Shown here in pieces: positions 47,014 to 57,793 of a stretch of 64,000 bases of DNA (position 1 is the first letter of the stretch; every line of letters begins with the position of its first letter). Source of the stretch: Verticillium longisporum (Eukaryota > Ascomycota > Sordariomycetes > Glomerellales > Plectosphaerellaceae); the NCBI GenBank assembly GCA_019188255.1, contig JAETXT010000013.1:682001-746000 (forward strand), written 5' to 3'. The notes under the pieces are model-generated. The model was not told the origin of the DNA. It worked only from the letters and a program-made list of their open reading frames with translations, and searched no databases. The position numbers and the translations under genes are program-made.

Positions 47014-47761
47014 GCTGCGAGGCACACCACAGGAACGATGAACCTGGGCATTGAAGACCAGAGCTGGAGCGAATGGCAGCATGAGATGCGTTGGGAAACG
47101 GGGAGGGGGGAGATGCGCACTTATTACCAAGATTTTTTTTTTTCTTTTTTTTTCCCCGTTCGTCGACGGCGGGAGAGAGCGAGATTAGTCAGTTGTTGAT
47201 TCGATTTGAATTCCACCACGCAAGGCAGAGGAAAGCGAGCAGAGACAATGGGTGCGGCGATTGTGTACGGGGCGTAGGTACGCTGATAATCATAGGCTGT
47301 TCTGCCAATGCACCACAAGAGTGGACATCAGTAGTCTGGTGGAGGCTGAAGCAGCACGAGGCATGCTCGTCTGGATGACCGTATTATGTTTATCCCCGCC
47401 GCTGGCATCAGATATTCATTGCTGTGAAATACTAGGTGCGGTAGGATTATTCTAGGCACATGTTCCCAGAAGTCATGTCACCGCAAGTCACCAAGGGTCT
47501 GTTTTCAACGGCTCAGATTTCACTAATGTCATGTTCCCGTAGTCTACATGCCCGGCGGAGGGCGCGTCGTCCTCTCCGCCAATGCTGCCTGCGCCGATTA
47601 ACCTGCCCAACACCAGGGGTTTTAAATCAGAAAAACACGGCGGGCGGCGTTTGCGCGCGCGGTGAGAAGCACCTCCCAGCGTCATGCATGATTCTCGTTC
47701 TTTTTTGTGCTTTGAACTGTTATCAACAACAACAAACTCCCAGAAGCTAGCTAGTAGGGAT
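47014..47761. other. Convergent 3' region, LSB5 / KAR2
   Basis: Contains both 3' flanks. A T-rich tract (T13 and T10 runs) at about 47132-47154 follows LSB5. No further gene is seen. Confidence 0.55.
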
Positions 47762-49249
47762 TTAGAGCTCGTCGTGGGAGGCGGGCTCATCAGCCTCGCC
47801 ACCGGCGCCACCAGCACCCTGGTACATCTTGGAGGTGATGGGGTAGGCGACGTTGGACAGCTTCTCCTTCTGCTCCTCGAAGTCCTCGGCGGTGGCCTCG
47901 GCGCCGTTCTCCTCGAGCCAGTCGGTGGTCTCCTTGACAGCCTCAAGAATCTGAAAGAACAGTCAGTCATGTACTTATGGGTCCAAATATATTGGGGAAT
48001 ACTCACAGCCTCCTTCTCCTCGTCTTCGATCTTGCCACCGAGACCCTCGTCGTCGTTGACCTGGTTCTTCAGGGAGAAGGCGTAGTTCTCAAGACCGTTG
48101 CGAGCCTCAATGCGCTCGCGGGTGGCCTTGTCCTCCTCGGCGTACTTCTCAGCCTCGGCAACCATGCGGTCAATCTCCTCCTGAGTGAGACGGCCCTTGT
48201 CGTTGGTGATGGTGATGCTCTCGCCCTTGCCGGTGGCCTTGTCGTGGGCGGAGACCTTGAGGATACCGTTGGCGTCGAGCTCGAAGGAGACCTCGATCTG
48301 GGGGACACCACGGGGAGCGGGGGGATGCCGGTGAGCTCAAACTTGCCGAGGATGTTGTTGTCCTTGGTCATGGAACGCTCACCCTCGAAGACCTGGATAA
48401 GAACCACGGGCTGGTTGTCGGCAGCCGTGGAGAAGATCTGGGACTTGCGGGTGGGGATGGGAGTGTTACGGTTGATGAGCTTGGTCATGACACCGCCAGT
48501 AGTCTCAATACCGAGAGTAAGGGGTTGACGTCCATGAGAACGATGTCCTCAGTGCCCTCCTCGCCGGACAGAACACCAGCCTGGACGGCGGCACCGAAGG
48601 CGACAGCCTCGTCGGGGTTGATACCCTTGGAAGCCTTCTTGCCGTTGAAGTACTCCTCAATGAGGGAGACAACCTTGGGGATACGAGTGGAACCACCGAC
48701 GAGGACGATGTCGTCAACCTCGCTCTTCTCGACCTTGGCGTCCTTGAGCACCTGCTCGACGGGCTTGAGGGTCTTCTTGAAGAGGTCGTTGTTGAGCTCC
48801 TCGAACTTGGCGCGGGTCAGAGTCTCAGAGAAGTCGTTGCCGTTGTGGAAGGCCTCGATCTCAATACGGGTGGACATCTGGGAAGAGAGGGTACGCTTGG
48901 CCTTCTCGGCCTCACGCTTGAGCTTGCCCATGGCCTTGGGGTCCTTGGTGATGTCGACGTTGTTCTTCTTGTTGTAGAGCTTGGCGAAGTGGTTGATGAC
49001 ACGCTGGTCGAAATCCTCACCACCAAGGTGGGTGTCACCGGCGGTGGCAAGAACCTCGAAGACGCCCTGGTCAATGGACAGGAGAGAGACATCGAAGGTA
49101 CCACCACCGAGATCGTAGACAATGATCTGGCGCTCGCCGTCGAGCTTGTCAAGGCCGTAGGCGATGGCGGCGGCGGTGGGCTCGTTGACGATACGGAGGA
49201 CGTTGAGGCCGGCAATGATACCAGCATCCTTGGTGGCCTGGCGCTGGTT

Positions 49250-49284
<35 letters not shown>

Positions 49285-49944
49285 GAGTGACCTTCTTGCC
49301 GAGGTAGGCCTCAGCGGTGTCCTTCATCTTGCCGAGAATCATGGCGGAGATCTCCTCGGGAGTGAAGTTCTTGTCCTCGCCGTTGACAGAGACCTGGATG
49401 GAAGGCTTCTCGTTCTTGGCAACAACCTTGTAGGGGAAGTGCTTGAGATCGGCCTGGACGTTCTTGTCGCTGAACTTGGATCCGATCATACGCCTAGAGA
49501 CTTGGTCAGCATGATATGTCGTTGTGAGCAGATAAAAGCAACTGGTTGGCTGGCAGCTTACTTGACATCGAAGATCGTGTTGTAAGGGTTAGCGGCGGCC
49601 TGGTTCTTGGCGGCGTCACCGACGAGACGCTCGCCATCCTCGGTGAAAGCGACGTAAGAGGGGGTGATACGGTTTCCTGTTGGCGAGTAGGGTCAGCAAG
49701 CGTGTCGCAATTTCGTGAGAGGCCAGGTGTCCGTACCTTGGTCGTTGACAAAGATCTCAACCTTGCCCTTCTGGAGGGCAGCGACACAAGAGTAGGTGGT
49801 TCCAAGATCGATACCAATGACGGTACCGTAGTTCTCAGGCTCCTCAGCGTGCACAGTCTGGACAAGGGCCAGAGGCGCGAAGAGGAGACAGATCCAGGCC
49901 AACAGGCCGAAGCCCATGGCCATCGAGTTGCGAGACCTCGACAT
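47762..49944 (-). CDS. KAR2: ER Hsp70 chaperone BiP/Kar2, 4 exons, two frameshifts
   Basis: Exons: 49737-49944, 49562-49676, 48007-49493, 47762-47950. All junctions are GT..AG and rebuild Hsp70 motifs ([28 protein letters not shown] then [11 protein letters not shown]). Residues 1-33 are a signal peptide with a hydrophobic core. Nucleotide-binding motifs are [22 protein letters not shown] and [12 protein letters not shown], followed by the substrate-binding domain and lid. The protein ends in HDEL, the ER-retrieval signal. It folds and translocates secretory proteins in the ER lumen and takes part in the unfolded-protein response. Two single C bases are missing, at 48521-48524 ([13 protein letters not shown]) and 48319-48324 ([13 protein letters not shown]). 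With both restored the exons total 2001 nt (666 aa), the usual BiP length. For an essential gene these are almost certainly sequence errors. Confidence 0.95.
48319..48324 (-). other. Apparent 1-base deletion in homopolymer (KAR2)
   Basis: The minus strand reads ATC then five C and G. The conserved GIPPAPRG needs one more C. Confidence 0.85.
48521..48524 (-). other. Apparent 1-base deletion in homopolymer (KAR2)
   Basis: The minus strand reads AAC CCC TTA. The conserved NPLTLGIE needs AAC CCC CTT ACT CTC GGT. Confidence 0.85.
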
Positions 49945-51146
49945 GTTTTGTGTGAAATGGTTCGGATCGCGCTCTTATCCTGGGTATCGCGCAGCAACGG
50001 GAAATATAAAGGAAGAAAGAAGTGTTAGGAACGCAGCGAAGGGAATTCTACCTCCAGCCGGTTATGATGGCGTGGGTCAATTGGAGGGAAGGGGAGTTGG
50101 GTTGAAGAATCGGAAGGGTGAAGGGCAGAGGGAAGAATGGAAACCTTTATGAAGTGAGCTTCCCCAAAAGAAGGCGTCAGAAAGTCAAGCTGTCCATTGC
50201 ACAAAAAGGCCAGATTTCAGCAAGAGCGCCACAGTTGGCAGGGGTTCAAGTGGTTATCGCCATTGTGACCGCTTATCGAACACGTGTCTATACACTGTGA
50301 GCACATCATTCACCGCCCTGGATCTGCGCCTTGAGGACAAGAGCTTACAGTGCGAATGATATGATCAGCCACGCACGAGCCACCGGCGGGTTGACAAGAA
50401 CCTTAGCGCCTCCACCCTTGGCGCTATGGGCAAACTTCGTGGGGACACGATGCAGGATCCAGGGCCTGAAGTATTCCAGACATTTCGATGAGCTCAGCGG
50501 TCAAGGAATCAGGTGTTCCATACTATTCCATCCTCCAGGTTGGCCACCACAGTGACTCACGAGGCTGTCACGTCTCTGACCTGCTGGCGATGCCTTCCTC
50601 CGCCTGGCATATATGTTTGTCTTTACCGCTGTCATTTGACATCGTGGCCTTTCTTGCCCCCTGCCCCCAGACCCTGGTGATGCGGGGCTCTGGCACTCGA
50701 GCTCTGGCCCAATCTGGCTGCGGGGTGTAGGAACGGATGGCTGTCTCCGAAAGCGACGTGATTTCTCATCAACGACGACTCGTCTTATGCTTAAAGAAAG
50801 CCTCCGTGGCCAGAAGCTCGAATTGCTTTGCAACAAGCGTGACGCAGGATATCGGGTTCAAGACACGTCGACGCTTCAGACTGCCCACTTGTCGAGCGGG
50901 AGAGGCTGTCTGTCCCTCAGCTGGCCGGCTCAGGAACCAACACGGGAGTTGCCTGCATGTTCCCTCGATTCCTCATTCGGGATGGTTTCCATTAGCTGAA
51001 ACGCGACTAAAAATGCAGTGCCCATCATGCCCTCATGTGGCACCCCCAACCTCCAGCGATACCCCCGAAACATGCCAGCCTCCCATTCGCTTCCTTTGGA
51101 TGCATCATGACTTCGTTTCCTGCGTATTTTTGGTAATCCTCGCCAG
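49945..51146. other. KAR2 upstream region
   Basis: The KAR2 promoter side and the 3' flank of HBS1. A TATA-like AATATAAA lies at 50003-50010, about 60 bases before the KAR2 ATG. GA- and TTC-rich words near 50100-50190 could hold heat-shock elements, but no clean nGAAn array was found. No gene is seen. Confidence 0.45.
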
Positions 51147-53733
51147 CTACTCTAGAAGACCGGCTGCCACGGTTTCGCCGCCCATTCGCAGCACGACTCT
51201 TTGCCCAGCTTCCAGAGGCACCTTTGACTCCAGCTTGACCACGACGCGTGCAACCTTGGCAGGCGCAACAACCTTGGGGTTCTTCTTCTCCGTTGCGCCC
51301 GTAGTCTTGTTGAGCACCGCCGGGATCGACTGAATTCGGCCGGCGGCATGTAGTCGACCTCGATGGACGTCGACAGGCATGGGCATCAGGTGCTCAAAGG
51401 CGAGCACTTTCATGGTCAACAAGTCGCTGGTCTCGATTGGTTCCGCCTTGCTGCTGATGATGTCGCCCACTCGAATATGGATGGGATCGATACCGTAGAC
51501 ACCCAAGGACACGTTCTGTCCAGCAACCGCCCAGTCCTGAATCTCGGTATCAACCTCAATAGAACGAATGCTGGCCGGTTCTCCACTAGGCTGCACCACA
51601 ATGCTCTCGCCCGTCTGCACAGTTCCAGATTCGATGCGACCCGATATTGTCAACTGGCTCTGTTGAGATTTGAAAATTTCCGAGATGGACATTCTGAATG
51701 GCTTTTCCAGAGCCCGGGCCAGTGGTTCGGAATCCTCGAGGGCCTGAATCAGTGTTTCGCCCCTGTACCAAGACAACGCGGGGTCCTCGGATCTGACCGC
51801 CAAGTTATCGCCGTTGAGTCCAGAAATGGGAACGAAAGTGACGTTCTTCAGCTGGAAGCCGTTGCCCTTCATGAAGCCGGTGACCTGCTCAGAAATCTCG
51901 TTGAACCGCTCCTCAGACCACCCAACCATGTCCAGCTTGTTGACGGCGACAATGACACGTTGGACGCCGAGACTCCTCAATAGTAATGCGTGCTCCCTCG
52001 TCTGGCCCTTCAGGCCCTTCTCGAAAGCTCCGGTATTGGCATCGATGACGAGGACGGCAAAGTCAGCTTGACTGGCTCCGGCAATCATGTTAGGAACGAA
52101 ATCCCTGTGACCCGGGGCGTCAAGGATCGTGAACTGAGTTTTGTCGGTCTCAAACTGGTTGGTGGCAATATCGATGGTCCCGCCACGTTCACGTTCCTCC
52201 TCTCGCTGATCCATGACCCATCCGAGCGCAAATGATGACTGGCCCAGTGTCTCTGCTTGGCGTCTATATCTGTCGATCAAATGCTGTTCAACAAACTTGA
52301 GCTCTAGCAAAAGCCGCCCCATGAGCGTACTCTTGCCTGCATCGACATGGCCTGGAGCTGTCAGCAAAGCTCAGTAGACTCGGGGTAGCTTCTACGCACC
52401 AACTACCACAAAGCTTGCGCTGCGTTTGCTCTTGCTGTTCTCGAACTCTTGAAGCACGTTGATCTTCTTGCTCTTCGGGGGTGGAGCATCGTCCAGTGAG
52501 AGATCCTTGACAGCTTCTGTCGGCGGCCCTCCGTTGGACTTGGGAGCTTACATGGCGGCGGTGGCGCTCATTGCTGCAACAGAGTCAAACCGGTTGCCCG
52601 CTATGGAGGAAATCAGAGTCAGCGCCTCATTGATTCTTCGCGAATCGCGAACCTTTGGCCTGCGCCGCGAGCACTATGTCATCGGGGCTGGGCTGGTCAA
52701 ACGCTGCAGAGTTGAACAAGAGGAATGACTTGTAAGGGAGGTTGAAAGTAACAGAAGAGAGGTAGGCAGAAACAGCTGACAAGCCACAGAGTACGTGAGC
52801 AAAGGCGGACGGCCGGGACGTTGACGTGACTGCTTGTTCATCTGCTGGCGCAGGGTCTGATGACTGTCCATTCTGGGCTTCGTCCGCTTCCATGGTGGTG
52901 AGTGGGGACGGTCCTGATGGAATCGGAAGGGGCTGTTCTGCGGACATTGCTTTGCCGCCTGAATTGGCGCTCACCAGCTTTTGACGTTTCGCTAGTATAC
53001 TTGAGCCGGGCTTGACGTTCTCTGAGTAGGTTTGCTCGTTGATGTTGAGCTCGGCTAACCGCTTCTGTGTCCGTTCCTCCGGCTCGTCGGGCTTCTTCAC
53101 GGCTTCGCTCTTCTTCTTACGGGCTGCGGCAAGCGCTTGGAGTTTGGAGATCTTCGGCCCTTCGCCACCACCCAAAAGCCCGCCCACGGGCAAGACGGGA
53201 GGAGTCATGATGGCTTGCCGGTGTTTTGGCACGTTCATCCAGGGCATGTCTTCGAAATACCAGGACGGAGGCGGCCAAGGGGTGGTTGATGGGATTCCAT
53301 AGGAGGAGGTCATGCCGAAGTTGCCAACGTCACTTTGCATCTGCTGTCTTGTCCTGCCGGCTACCGAACGCTCAACTTCTGCACTTCCTGGTCCCTGTTT
53401 CCAACTTGACGCGATGAATGAAATGAGCGACTTACCCTCCTTCGGCTTCTTGGGCTCAGACTTGGGAGTTGGTGGCGTGATGTATTTCTTCAACAGATAG
53501 TCGACCGTCTTCTCAATGTCGTAATAGTAGTACCACAGGGCGTCGTGTATTTGCTGGGTCGTCAAAGACCCAGCGGCGCTTCCCAGGGTCTCACGGACCT
53601 GCTCAGCCCCTTTGGCTAACGCATCGCGATCCTCAGGGGTAAGCTGATCCGCGCCGAGCTCACCATCATCAGCATCGTACTCGTCGAGGACTTCTTCATA
53701 GTCCAAGTTACGGACGGCCTGATGGCGCGACAT
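51147..53733 (-). CDS. HBS1: HBS1 translational GTPase (ribosome rescue), possibly alternatively spliced
   Basis: Starts at ATG 53733. Residues about 10-90 are the HBS1 N-terminal domain (EYDADDGEL, LTTQQIHDALWYYYYDIEKT). A disordered linker follows, then a PSPDDIVLAAQAK element, then the EF1A-like GTPase: GHVDAGKST (P-loop), ERGGTIDI, DAPGHRDF, NKLDMVG, and two beta-barrel domains, ending at TAG 51147. Solid junction: donor 52399 to acceptor CAG, joining 52400 to 52351 and rebuilding FVVVGHVDAGKST. Linker intron 52547-52652 joins QAK to APKSN through an AAG acceptor. The pieces 52653-53733, 52400-52546 and 51147-52351 sum to 2433 nt, an exact codon number. Two further in-frame introns are possible, at 53379-53435 (57 nt, GTAAGT) and 52704-52787 (84 nt, weak donor), giving 763 aa. 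HBS1 acts with Dom34 on stalled ribosomes in the cytosol. A short isoform is also possible (see 52548-52603). Confidence 0.88.
52548..52603 (-). other. Alternative acceptor and short C-terminal exon in HBS1
   Basis: From the shared donor at 52652 (phase 1), the proximal acceptor CATAG (52601-52603) gives an exon encoding AGNRFDSVAAMSATAAM and TAA at 52548-52550. The distal acceptor AAG (52547-52549) overlaps that stop codon and opens the GTPase. Both outcomes keep frame (1134 nt for the short form before removal of the 3n introns). Confidence 0.45.
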
Positions 53734-54561
53734 CTTGGAAAAGACGTCTCAGCGTCAAAGAACGGAAGGGAGAGAGGGGTTCAAGCTGCAATGCAAGAAG
53801 CCGTGGAGGGCTATCGAGTGACGTCGAACTGTCTTCAAACGAAAGCTTGGCTGTGGCTCGAGCTGAAGCACTGGCAGATGTACGGAGGAATGGAGGGAGG
53901 ATGTTCAAACAAGAGAGTTACTCGAATCCTGAGAAGGGTAGAAGGTGATGATGCCTAGTCGTGCTTGTGCTCGTGAGGGTGAGGGACGGTGTATGTAGCC
54001 CGACTTTTGATCTGGTCGTCATTGGCGGGGCAGCAGTGCTCAGTGGCGGGGTACAAACACAAGAACAGGGCAGTTGGGAGCCCAAAGCCCGCCCTCGTCT
54101 GGGCCAGGCTAGGCAGGCGGTGAGAGGCTTCTTACGATCACCCTTTACACCGACGCGAGAGCATCATAGAGCTTATGTCTGTGGGCAGAACAGTCAAAGA
54201 CAAGACTGGCGAAGAGCCATGAGGCTAGTGAGTCTATACATAAACAAACCCGAATCCACGGTTAATTTTGTAGATGCAAGCGACCGAAGTATTCAGTCAT
54301 GTTCAGAGAGAGGTATCTTTACCCTGCATTCAACTTGCGGGGCGCCCGGCATGGCCCACCACTTGCACGTGACGTGGTTTTTGGGGGAGCCTGGAAGCAG
54401 ACAGCAGCGCTCCGAAATTCAGAAATTTTGGCCTGGGCGACGTGCAAGCTGGAGCTCACTAATCTCGACTTCAGTCCACGATACCCGCTACCTCCTACAA
54501 CGTCGCCCGATACCCCTCAACAAACCCTGGTAGAGCTTCTGTAACTGAAAAAGCTCCCAAC
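53734..54561. promoter_or_regulatory. Shared divergent promoter region, HBS1 / CCT5
   Basis: 828 bases between the two start codons on opposite strands. No gene is seen. Both genes serve protein synthesis or folding, so co-regulation is possible but not shown. Confidence 0.5.
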
Positions 54562-56487
54562 ATGGCGATGAGTGAGTAGTTGCTATCCTCTACTGTTCCA
54601 GTAGTTTGCTAACTTACGTCCTAGACCTGGATATGAGCAATGGTATGCGCTGCCTGATTGTCGACCCCCTGAGCCTACACCGACCCCTCCCCCCACGAAC
54701 CAACAACTGACCGGTTTGCACAGCGGCGGTGATGAAGGATGAGCAGGGCCGCCCCTTCATCGTCGTTCGAGAGTATGTCCGACTCATGCCATCCCCTGCC
54801 TTTCAGTAGCGGCCCCCCCGCCTTGTCCCCCTCCCACTGACCCCCTTGAACAGCCAGGGCAAGAAGAAGCGTCAGTACGGCAACGAGGCCGTCAAGAACC
54901 ACATCCTCGCCGCGAGGACGGTCGCCGACATCGTCAAGAGCTCTCTCGGTCCCCGCGGCCTCGACAAGATCCTCATCTCCCCCACGGCGACATCACAGTC
55001 ACGAACGATGGTGCGACGATCCTGCAACAGATGGAAATCTCCAACCACGTCGCCAAGCTTCTGGTCGAGCTTTCCAAGTCACAAGACGACGAGATTGGTG
55101 ACGGAACACCCGGTGCCGTTGTCCTGGCCGGTGCGCTGCACGAGCAGGCGGCCGAGGTGATCGACAAGGGCATCGCGCCCCACCCGCGACGCCCACGGCT
55201 ACGACCAGGCGTGCGACATTGCCGTCACCGAGCTTGACAAGATTTCCGACACGCTCGAGTTCAGCAAGGAGGACACAGAGAACCTGGTCAAGGTGGCGCG
55301 CACAAGTCTGGGCAGCAAGATTGTCTCCAAGTCGCACGACCAGTTTGCCAACATTGCCGTCGACGCCGTGCTGTCCGTTGCGGATCTCGAGCGCAAGGAC
55401 GTCGACTTTGAGCTGATCAAGGTCGACGGCAAGGTCGGCGGCGCGCTCGAGGACTCCGTCCTCGTCAAGGGCGTCATCATCGACAAGGATTTCTCCCACC
55501 CCCAGATGCCTTCCGAGGTCAAGGACGCCAAGATCGCCATCCTGACCTGCGCCTTTGAGCCGCCCAAGCCCAAGACCAAGCACAAGCTCGACATTACGTC
55601 CGTCGAGGAGTTCAAGAAGCTGCAAAACTACGAGCGCGAGAAGTTCATCGAGATGATCCAGCAGATCAAGGACACGGGTGCCAACCTGGCCATCTGCCAG
55701 TGGGGCTTTGACGACGAGGCGAACCATCTCCTGCTCCAGAACAAGCTGCCTGCCGTGCGGTGGGTCGGCGGACCTGAGATTGAGCTGGTGGCGATTGCGA
55801 CGAACGGCCGGATAGTGCCGCGATTCGAGGACCTGAAGGCGGAGAAGTTGGGACGTGCTGGCATTGTCAGAGAAATGTCGTTCGGCACGACGAGGGAAAA
55901 GATGCTCGTCATTGAGGAGTGCGCCAACACACGAGCGGTGACGGTCTTTGTCAGGGGCAGCAACAAGATGGTAAGTTGGGAACGCGGAGCAAAAAGCACA
56001 GGCAGGCAGAGGCTAACGGCAACAGATCATCGACGAGGCCAAGCGGTCACTACACGACGCCCTCTGCGTCGTCCGCAACCTGGTGCGCGACAACCGCGTC
56101 GTCTACGGCGGCGGCGCGGCCGGGATTGCCTGCTCGCTGGCGGTCGAGGACGCGGCCGTCAAGACGCCCGGTCTGGAGCAGTACGCCATGCGCGCCTTCT
56201 CCGAGGCCCTCGACGCCGTGCCGATGGCGCTGGCGCAGAACTCTGGCCTCAACCCCATCTCGACGCTGGCCGAGATCAAGAGCCAGCAGGCCAAGGCCGG
56301 CCCCAGCGACCGCGGCAAGCTCGGCGTTGACTGCATGGGTCGCGGCAACAACAACATGAAGGACGCCTTTGTCATCGCCCCCCTGATCGGCAAGAGGCAA
56401 CAGCTCCAGCTGGCGACTCAGCTGTGCCGCATGGCGCTCACGGTCAACCAAATCATTGAGTCTGGATCTGCCCAGGAGGGCTTCTAA
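54562..56487 (+). CDS. CCT5: Chaperonin CCT/TRiC epsilon subunit, 5 exons, two compensating indels
   Basis: Exons: 54562-54571, 54625-54642, 54724-54772, 54854-55970, 56026-56487, total 1656 nt (551 aa; yeast Cct5 is 562). Junctions give [20 protein letters not shown] and [17 protein letters not shown]. Family motifs are [14 protein letters not shown], the TNDGATIL block, [13 protein letters not shown] (ATP site), [45 protein letters not shown] and VYGGGAA. Together these point to the epsilon subunit rather than other CCTs. It forms part of the eight-membered cytosolic ring that folds actin and tubulin. A base is missing in the C run at 54979-54983, and one extra base sits at 55178-55181. The stretch between them is in another frame ([10 protein letters not shown] to VIDKGI) and is clearly the real sequence. 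The errors cancel, so the total stays in frame. Confidence 0.93.
54979..54983 (+). other. Apparent 1-base deletion in homopolymer (CCT5)
   Basis: After LISP the conserved -GDITVTNDG continues only if one base is added to the C run. Confidence 0.8.
55178..55181 (+). other. Apparent 1-base insertion in homopolymer (CCT5)
   Basis: Removing one C from CCCC returns the frame to [15 protein letters not shown]. The intervening residues then number seven, as in the family's HPIRIAD. Confidence 0.7.
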
Positions 56488-56866
56488 ATCAAAAAAGGCG
56501 GCTGGTTTGTTTCGAGCGGACGGGGTGCACGGGATTATACCAACCTTTGTATTATGCCGATAGAAGCTCGGTCTGAGGCCGGGATAGACTCCTGCACATC
56601 AATGCACATGACAACATGACATGATGAAGTTGACGGACGTTTTATGGTTGTGGTCCACCCTAGGATGTCCTCAGGGTCCGGACTTGAAAGTGTGACGCAG
56701 AGATATAATACGAGGAAACGTGAAACAAATCTTAATGCTATCTAGGACGTCTACTGTATCTTCATCTATCCCAGAGCGTACAAACCTTTTCTTCTAACTC
56801 AAATCATATCTCGAGCCCCGTATCGTCCCATCATTCAACTCATCATGCCAAAAGCACGAAAGACCT
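56488..56866. other. Convergent 3' region, CCT5 / histidine phosphatase
   Basis: 379 bases between two stop codons on opposite strands. AT-rich toward 56700-56760; no gene is seen. Confidence 0.6.
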
Positions 56867-57793
56867 AGTACTGGTGCTTCAACAGGGGCCCAAACTCGCG
56901 GTAAAATGTCTGCTTCAGCTCCTCGAGCTGCTCGCCCGTAGGCCTGGCCTCCTTGCTCCTCCTGGCCCAGCTCTCGTCCGTCTCGCGGAGCAGCGCAGCA
57001 GGGTCCTCGCCCGCGGGGTCCACGAACTGGTACGAGCGGAACTCGCAGTTTTCCCAAGCCGTAGCTGCGAAAGGAGTCAGCGATCACTCCCGAGGTGAAA
57101 GGCAAGTGGAAGAAAAGGCCAAATAGAGGACCATAGAAAGATGGAGGGAGGATTTAAAAAAGAAGAAAGATTATTTAAAAAAAAAAAAAAAAAAAAAAAG
57201 GTCAGCAGAGACAAGCAGGACATACCTCTCGGCACCTCAATGCCGTGAAAGTCAGCGGTCAGGAAATGCAGGAACGCGCCGTGCGACACGGCAGCAATGT
57301 GGACGTCCTCCTCGCCGCTTGCACGCGCCAGGTCCCGCAGGAAGAGGCGCGCCCTGGTCGCGCGCGCCTCGAGCTTGTCGAGGGTGGGCTCCCACGGCGA
57401 GGAGGCGCTCTCCTTGTCGTTCCAGCCGGCGGGGACGCGCGAGAAGTCGGCCCTGGCGCCAAACTCGGGGGCCACGACGGCGACGTCGGTGCCTGTGTCG
57501 CAGGGCGAGTTGCTGACCTCCTGCAGCTCAGGGATGGCGATGACGGGGAGCAGGACCGCCGGCTTGGGGTCCTCGGGGGTGGGGCCGAAGGAGTTGAGGC
57601 AGGTGTGGAGGGTGCGGCGGAAGGACGAGGAGACGAGGTGGGTGAAAGAGGCGTGGGCAGGGAAAGTCGCGCGGACGTTGGCGCACTGCTTGAGGCCGAG
57701 GTCTGTGAGGAGGGGGTCTGGCAGGGCTTCGTTCTCGACAGAGAGGTTGTGGAAGCCCTGGGCGTGGCGGACGAGGTGGACCGTGACAGGCAT
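56867..57793 (-). CDS. Histidine phosphatase (phosphoglycerate mutase-like), 2 exons, 251 aa
   Basis: Exons 57236-57793 and 56867-57064 total 756 nt. The N-terminus VTVHLVRHAQGFHN is the RHG/RHA box of the histidine phosphatase superfamily; the catalytic His is at about residue 10. A second Arg-containing block (SSSFRRTLHTC) and AAVSHGAFLHFL, with the second catalytic His near residue 170, complete the active site. Length and arrangement fit the fungal PGAM-like proteins related to yeast Pmu1 rather than glycolytic phosphoglycerate mutase. It probably dephosphorylates a small molecule in the cytosol; the substrate is unknown. The single intron is 171 nt, longer than its neighbours' introns, because it contains a 23-base T tract on the coding strand (57177-57199). 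The splice join gives VPRATAWENCEFRSYQF, which continues the family alignment. Confidence 0.85.

Noticed and set aside
48845..49585. 246-codon plus-strand open frame opposite KAR2
   Set aside because: Long antisense frames opposite Hsp70 genes are a known artefact of their codon bias and have been wrongly annotated elsewhere as enzymes.
51363..51983. 206-codon plus-strand open frame opposite HBS1
   Set aside because: Antisense shadow of the conserved GTPase; no domain.
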